Assembly: GCA_964428355.1 (NCBI GenBank)
Contig: CAYRYU010000130.1
Location: 1-17,943, forward strand
Length of the DNA: 17,943 bases
Reading direction: 5' to 3'
Origin: CAYRYU01 sp964428355
Lineage (GTDB): Bacteria > Muiribacteriota > Ozemobacteria > Ozemobacterales > Ozemobacteraceae
Of this stretch, positions 13,805 to 17,943 are shown one piece after another. A program made the translations under genes and the position numbers. The notes under the pieces were generated by a model that worked only from the letters and a program-made list of their open reading frames with translations, ran no database searches and was not told where the DNA came from. How positions within the stretch are numbered: position 1 is the stretch's first letter; each line of letters begins with the position of its first letter.

Positions 13805-15106
13805 ATGTTGAATTGCCGACTCCGGTTTGTCGTCCTTTCGATCCTTTTTCTGATCCCGTCTTTCGGACCCGCAGGCCCGGCGGTTGCCCTGGGACCGCTT
13901 GACACCCTGAAGGTCCATCCGACCACGTTTTTCGACCAGCCGGTCCCGAACGCGAGTGAACCCCCAAAAACCAATGGCCGCCCCGGCAAAACCGGAAACG
14001 GGTCTGATGCGGCGTCCTGGTCCATGGCGATCATGGCGGACCTTCACGTCTGCGCGGAGAACCTTCCAGTGTTGAGAAGGAGCGTCCAATCGGTGAATTC
14101 GCTGACCGGGGTCTTCGCTGTCGCCTTGGTGGGCGATCTGTGCAAACGCACCGGAACCCCCCGGGAGCTCGAACTGGCGGCGCATCTGGTAGACTCATTC
14201 GCCGACCCGGTTTTCGCAGTTCCGGGAAATCACGATTTCATGTACAAGGATGAGACAAAAGCGGACGGAAAGATGGCGCGGGGAACCCCAGCGGGAAAGA
14301 GGAAGAAACTCGAGAACTTCCGTAAGGCGATGAAGCAGCCTGGTATTCGTTTCGCGAAGAAGGTTGGAGGGCACCTCCTCGTCTTCCTTCCGGTCGACGC
14401 ATGCAACTCGAAACCCCTTTGCACACTCTCGGATGAAACGATCGGATTCCTGAAAAAGACCCTCGGGAACAACCGGGGTCTTCCAACCATCGTTTTCTGC
14501 CATGCCCCGCTGGAAGGGAGTTGCGGAGCCGCGAGAAAAGCCAGGCAGGCGAAGAAGGGCTTCCTCCCGCATGCCTACATCCAGCCGGCGGAAAGGATCC
14601 GGGATATCCTTCGGAGAAACCCCCAGGTTTTCTTGTGGATCGCAGGCCACCTTCACATCAAGCCCTCCGCCCAGGATTTCCAATCGAAAACAAGCAGCCT
14701 CGGTGGAGTCACGGTCATCCATGTTCCCAACCTGACCCAGACTTCCACATGCATCCGGTTGCTCGAGCTGACGCCTTCCGCTGCTGTCGTCCGCACTTTC
14801 GATACAGGCAAGGACATTTTCCTGACACGTTTCGACAGGAAGTTCAGCCACCACAGGAACCATGGCACACCGAACCCTGTCACGACCAGTGAAGAACCCC
14901 CGGAAAAACCCGCTCATCCCAGAGATTCAGGAAACACCGGGGATTCCGATGCTCCGGAGGAATCAGAAAGTGCCGTGGAGACCCCTGATCCGGACCTGGA
15001 TGACCTTCCGGAAGAACTGATCAATGTTTCCCCCGACCTGGGAGACCTTCCGGAGACGTTCGACGCTGGCCCGGAAGCCGACTTCATGTCCGGGGCGGAA
15101 AAATGA
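13805..15106 (+). CDS. Secreted calcineurin-like metallophosphoesterase with acidic tail
   Basis: The product is 433 aa. The signal peptide is about 1-29 (PAVALG). The metallophosphoesterase metal-binding motifs occur in order: D79-x-H81, G110-D111, G141-N-H-D144, H233 in FCHAPLEG, and G281-H282-L-H284. All dimetal ligands are therefore present and the enzyme should be active. It has an insertion (about 148-185, Lys/Arg-rich) between GNHD and the next strand. From about 362 to the end is an acidic Pro/Glu/Asp-rich tail with a duplicated PDLxDLPE motif (396 and 410). The substrate cannot be predicted. The ATG at 13805 follows GGAGGGT at 13794-13800; an in-frame ATG at 13763 would push the signal peptide inward. 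The gene converges with the pilin operon. Confidence 0.88.
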   Translation: MLNCRLRFVVLSILFLIPSFGPAGPAVALGPLDTLKVHPTTFFDQPVPNASEPPKTNGRPGKTGNGSDAASWSMAIMADLHVCAENLPVLRRSVQSVNSLTGVFAVALVGDLCKRTGTPRELELAAHLVDSFADPVFAVPGNHDFMYKDETKADGKMARGTPAGKRKKLENFRKAMKQPGIRFAKKVGGHLLVFLPVDACNSKPLCTLSDETIGFLKKTLGNNRGLPTIVFCHAPLEGSCGAARKARQAKKGFLPHAYIQPAERIRDILRRNPQVFLWIAGHLHIKPSAQDFQSKTSSLGGVTVIHVPNLTQTSTCIRLLELTPSAAVVRTFDTGKDIFLTRFDRKFSHHRNHGTPNPVTTSEEPPEKPAHPRDSGNTGDSDAPEESESAVETPDPDLDDLPEELINVSPDLGDLPETFDAGPEADFMSGAEK

Positions 15107-15141
15107 ACATGGAAGGAATCCGTCCGGCCCGGGGCCGATAT

Positions 15142-15789
15142 TCAGCGGGTATCCCCCGGAAGCTCGGGCACCGAAACACGGTTGGAAATGAAATACCGGT
15201 GCCGGATAAGCCGGGATTCGAACTCCGAACGGGTGGAACTTTTCAGGTAAACCGCGGTTTCCTTGCGTTGCGGATGGTTCGACTCCGATTTGACCTCGAC
15301 CTCGTAGCAGGGCATTTCGAACATCATCCGGCGCCGGATCGAGAAATGAACGACCGCCTGGCCCAGCACTTCGGTATATCCAGCTCCAAGTGAGCCTTTC
15401 AAAAGGTCATGAACCTGGAGGGTCCTGCTCAGCTGCTTGGTCTCCTTGTTGAACGTGTATCGGACCAGGTTCACCGGGTTCCGGAACTCGGGTATCTTTC
15501 CCGGAGGCGGGAAGACCGCGAAGGAGATCTCCTCGACCTTGTCGGTCACGTTCAAACGCATGGCGGGAACCCCATCCCGAAAACAGAGCATACGGAGGTC
15601 CCGGATCGCTTTCTCGAGTATGATGCGGGCGGTGGAGAGGGATTCGAGCCGGTCAAAACCCTTGTAGGCATTTTTCTGGGTGGAAACCAGAAGGCTGATG
15701 AGAGGAACCAGGATTACGCTCCCGATTGCAAGAACCACGAGGAGCTCGATAAGGGTCAACCCACTGTTGCGGCGCCGATCAGTTCCCAT
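15142..15789 (-). CDS. PilW-like type IV prepilin (minor pilin)
   Basis: The product is 215 aa. A short basic leader ending MGTDRRRNSG is cut after G10 by prepilin peptidase; the mature protein starts LTLIELLVVLAIGSVIL, with Glu at position +5 and a long hydrophobic helix. The rest is beta-rich and Arg/Lys-containing, as in PilW/GspJ-type minor pilins that start fibre assembly. The ATG at 15789 is chosen because it gives a normal leader and has GGGAG about six bases upstream. It overlaps the end of the upstream PilV-like gene by 11 bases. An in-frame ATG 39 bases farther upstream would give an over-long leader. It is the last gene of the operon inside this window. Confidence 0.85.
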   Translation of the reverse strand: MGTDRRRNSGLTLIELLVVLAIGSVILVPLISLLVSTQKNAYKGFDRLESLSTARIILEKAIRDLRMLCFRDGVPAMRLNVTDKVEEISFAVFPPPGKIPEFRNPVNLVRYTFNKETKQLSRTLQVHDLLKGSLGAGYTEVLGQAVVHFSIRRRMMFEMPCYEVEVKSESNHPQRKETAVYLKSSTRSEFESRLIRHRYFISNRVSVPELPGDTR

Positions 15790-16279
15790 ATTCGGCTCCC
15801 ACGATCTTCTCCAGTACCACCGCACCACCCTCGCGCCTGATGATCGTGAACCCCTCCTTGGGTCGGACGGTGACCCTGATCAGAAGGACCTTCAGGCGGT
15901 CCGAATCCCGGTCTTTCACGAACTCTATCTTTCGCTCGAACTGGAGGAAGTCCTCGGGGTAACCGATCCTGGCCCCGTCGTCATACTGGGAGTTCCCGAC
16001 ATCCTGGAAATTGCCGAGGTCAAGACTGTCACTCAGGGAGCTGCCGGGATTGAGTTCCACTTCCATGAGCTTCTCGTAACCCAGGCCTGAAACCCACTCC
16101 ATTGCTTCCTGGGCAAGAGCGTAGGCCATGGTTTCGCGGTAGGAATCGAGCGTTCCCCGGTTCGAAAAGGTGAACATCGAGAAGAGCGCGGTCAAGCCAA
16201 CCGTAAGGAAAATGATCGCGAAAAGGATCTCGAGCATGGTGAACCCGGCGATCCTTTTCCGATGCGAGCGGGGGGTCAT
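15779..16279 (-). CDS. PilV-like type IV prepilin (minor pilin)
   Basis: The product is 166 aa. Its leader MTPRSHRKRIAG is followed by FTMLEILFAIIFLTVGLTALF: cleavage after G12, Phe at +1 and Glu at +5, the hallmark of type IV prepilins. The body has the GL-type linker and a charged beta-rich domain (LKVLLIRVTVRPKEG). PilV/GspI-like pilins commonly have the G(F)TMLEVL form and a position before a PilW/GspJ gene, matching the order here. The first codons overlap the stop of the upstream gene by four bases (ATGA), and its stop overlaps the start of the PilW-like gene, so all three genes are probably translated together. It could serve a pilus or a type II secretion pseudopilus. Confidence 0.85.
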   Translation of the reverse strand: MTPRSHRKRIAGFTMLEILFAIIFLTVGLTALFSMFTFSNRGTLDSYRETMAYALAQEAMEWVSGLGYEKLMEVELNPGSSLSDSLDLGNFQDVGNSQYDDGARIGYPEDFLQFERKIEFVKDRDSDRLKVLLIRVTVRPKEGFTIIRREGGAVVLEKIVGAEYGN

Positions 16280-17943
16280 TTGGACATGTTGTAGGCGCAG
16301 CTCATCAGCCGCAGCCTTCCTCCGAACGTGAGGTGGTAGAGATCGTCTCCGGAAAGGGCCTCGTCATCATAAGCGATCTGGTTGTCGGAGTCCTGCATGG
16401 AGTTGAGATTGACGTTGTCGGCTACAAGGTTTCCCAGGACGTTTGCTGGTTTGTTGCCGAAATGCACCTTCGAGGCGGAGTTGTTGTTCCCGGGAACGTT
16501 CCTGAAGTTCATGGCGATGAGGGAAGCCTGGACCCTTCCTGCCGCCCCCACGTTGCAGAATATGTCATTCCTGAAGGTGTAAAGGACGCATGGCCCGGTG
16601 GTGGGATCCTTCGGATCACGGGTGAATGAACCCTGGACCCTTATCGGACCATAGGAAAGAAGGACCCCCTCGCCACGATACTTCAGGTTGTCCCAAACGG
16701 AGACCCCGACCGTCGGGTCTTCGAAAAGCATGATCCCGTCGACCTTCAAGGTCTGGGACTCGACGTCGAAGAACGGGCTGTCATACAACTCCTTGTCGTC
16801 CTTGAACCGGAACGACCTGAGGAGAAAAGTGGCGTATGGCAGGTATTCCATCGCGTCGACGGGCCCCATCCGGCCGAAAAACGCGGGAGTCGGATCGCGG
16901 CCCGGGCTGTTCTGTTCCTGGTTGGCATGTCCGGGAACGAAGGAATACTGATCGTTGGCCTGGGACATGAGAATCGATTTAGTCTTTTCCTGGTACCGCT
17001 TGACCAGACGAAGCAGTTCCTTGGTCTTTTCGTCAGAAGTCGGTGTGGTCAGGATGCCCTGGTCGATGGTTTCATAATAGGGAATCTCGCGTTGGGCCTT
17101 TCCCTCCGAGACCTTCTTTATCATCTCGATTATCATCGGGTCCTGCGTGGCATCGGTGAAATCGATCCTGAAGATGGAATTCTGCCAGAACCGCTTCCGG
17201 ATGTTCCCTTCCAGGAAGGGCCACTCGGCCGCCCCGCGATCGAGCCCCGACCAGAAGTCGATGCACTTTTCCTTGTTTCCCTCACGCTTGTTTCCGACCT
17301 TGCGGAAGTACTCCTCCATCATTTTCTGCGTCCATTCCCGTTGGGACTTGAGCCAGGTCTCGCTTCCGGAAATGCACGTGAATTCTCGTGTGATGACGCC
17401 CTTGAGCTTCTCGGCCTGGATCATCCCGCCCCCGCCCGTGTTCACGATGTTCTCGATTTCCTGACACGTGACGGGCATGAGCTCCTTGAGCTCGGACCAG
17501 GGGATCTCGATGTCGGGTGGAGCGGGGGGAAGGAGGAACTCCATCCCTTCCGTGACGTTGCAGAAGACGAACATCTCGGACCGGCCCACACCGGACCCGG
17601 GGGAGGTTCCGCAGAAGATCTTGCCCTTGTCATGGGTTCGGACGATCTTCAACTGCCGGCGATCGTTGTTGATCGACGCCGCCGCGGTCTTGTCGAATTC
17701 GGCCCGACCGTTCCGGACGAAGAGAACGTAATCGTTGCAGGCGTTGTTGGAATACTGCCCCTTCAGCCGCTTCCCGGGGTCGGTTCGGAGACAGGCGTTC
17801 TTGACGTCGAACTCGAAAACGAAGCAGGAGAACTTCCGCTCGCGCGATTCTCCCAACCCCACGGTGATCTCGAACCGGAGGGAACCCTGATACTCGTTCC
17901 CGTAGGCACTCACCTTCGACTGGTTGTCGACCTTCTCCTCGAA
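16276..17943 (-). CDS. Large exported protein of the minor-pilin operon (5' end outside window)
   Basis: The reading frame stays open to the window edge, so at least 555 residues are present and the true start and any prepilin leader lie beyond 17943. A GTG at 17913 is in frame but is probably internal. I recognise no domain. At least eleven cysteines are scattered through the visible part (for example SCFVFEF, NACLR, NACNDY, IFCGTS, VTCQEI, FTCISG, KCIDF, GPCVLY, IFCNVG, MSCAYN), which suggests disulfides in an exported protein. The end is beta-rich (GVLLSYGPIRVQGSF, CVLYTFRNDIFCN). Its stop overlaps the PilV-like start. By position it could play a PilX- or adhesin-like role at the pilus tip, but this is inference. 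Confidence 0.78.
   Translation of the reverse strand, partial: FEEKVDNQSKVSAYGNEYQGSLRFEITVGLGESRERKFSCFVFEFDVKNACLRTDPGKRLKGQYSNNACNDYVLFVRNGRAEFDKTAAASINNDRRQLKIVRTHDKGKIFCGTSPGSGVGRSEMFVFCNVTEGMEFLLPPAPPDIEIPWSELKELMPVTCQEIENIVNTGGGGMIQAEKLKGVITREFTCISGSETWLKSQREWTQKMMEEYFRKVGNKREGNKEKCIDFWSGLDRGAAEWPFLEGNIRKRFWQNSIFRIDFTDATQDPMIIEMIKKVSEGKAQREIPYYETIDQGILTTPTSDEKTKELLRLVKRYQEKTKSILMSQANDQYSFVPGHANQEQNSPGRDPTPAFFGRMGPVDAMEYLPYATFLLRSFRFKDDKELYDSPFFDVESQTLKVDGIMLFEDPTVGVSVWDNLKYRGEGVLLSYGPIRVQGSFTRDPKDPTTGPCVLYTFRNDIFCNVGAAGRVQASLIAMNFRNVPGNNNSASKVHFGNKPANVLGNLVADNVNLNSMQDSDNQIAYDDEALSGDDLYHLTFGGRLRLMSCAYNMSK

Noticed and set aside
15107..15141. Hairpin CGGC-CCGGG-GCCG between the convergent phosphoesterase and pilin genes
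   Set aside because: The stem is only four pairs with no T run on either strand.
15103..15393. Plus-strand 96-codon frame whose ATG overlaps the phosphoesterase stop
   Set aside because: The ATGA overlap is tempting, but the frame lies opposite the PilW-like gene, which has clear prepilin features. The peptide has no recognisable character.

Overview
The window is a GC-rich (roughly 60% by eye), densely coded stretch of bacterial chromosome. I see no insertion sequence, phage gene, CRISPR array or rRNA. Signal peptides, a periplasmic multiheme cytochrome, a parvulin-type chaperone and type IV prepilins suggest a bacterium with a periplasm and respiratory or metal-linked electron transfer. 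The order rpsU-nfeD-nfeD-floA resembles the rpsU-yqeY-yqeZ-yqfA order of Bacillus and its relatives. These signals conflict, and none of the tRNAs encodes CCA, so I cannot fix the phylum. A deep-branching, uncultured Gram-negative lineage is a guess only.

Left part (1-5497, plus strand): a secreted protein with a degenerate zincin-like motif (175-924) is followed by a promoter at 945-972 and a six-gene operon. The operon encodes two thioredoxin-fold proteins, a membrane-anchored parvulin-like isomerase, a HAMP-only membrane protein, a cytochrome with ten intact haem c motifs plus one CxxCQ, and a small two-helix membrane protein. The genes overlap or lie close together. They read as one module for making and perhaps sensing an exported multihaem cytochrome.

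Middle (5546-8900): a minus-strand TPR protein lies downstream of a seven-tRNA operon, also on the minus strand (Pro, Gly, Arg, His, Arg, Lys, Lys), which has a near-consensus promoter and a strong terminator. On the other side of that promoter, the plus strand carries a small secreted/membrane protein and a HIT-family hydrolase. Their promoters share a nearly identical 19-base core, and each has a dyad upstream of it.

Right part, plus strand (8938-15106): rpsU, a long NfeD with a ClpP-type protease domain, a short NfeD, floA (with its own promoter), an unknown membrane-anchored protein, a divergent PlsC-like acyltransferase and a secreted calcineurin-like phosphoesterase. NfeD and flotillin proteins are known partners in membrane-domain organisation. 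At the right edge, on the minus strand, is a minor-pilin operon: a large cysteine-containing protein cut by the window edge, then PilV-like and PilW-like prepilins with overlapping ends.
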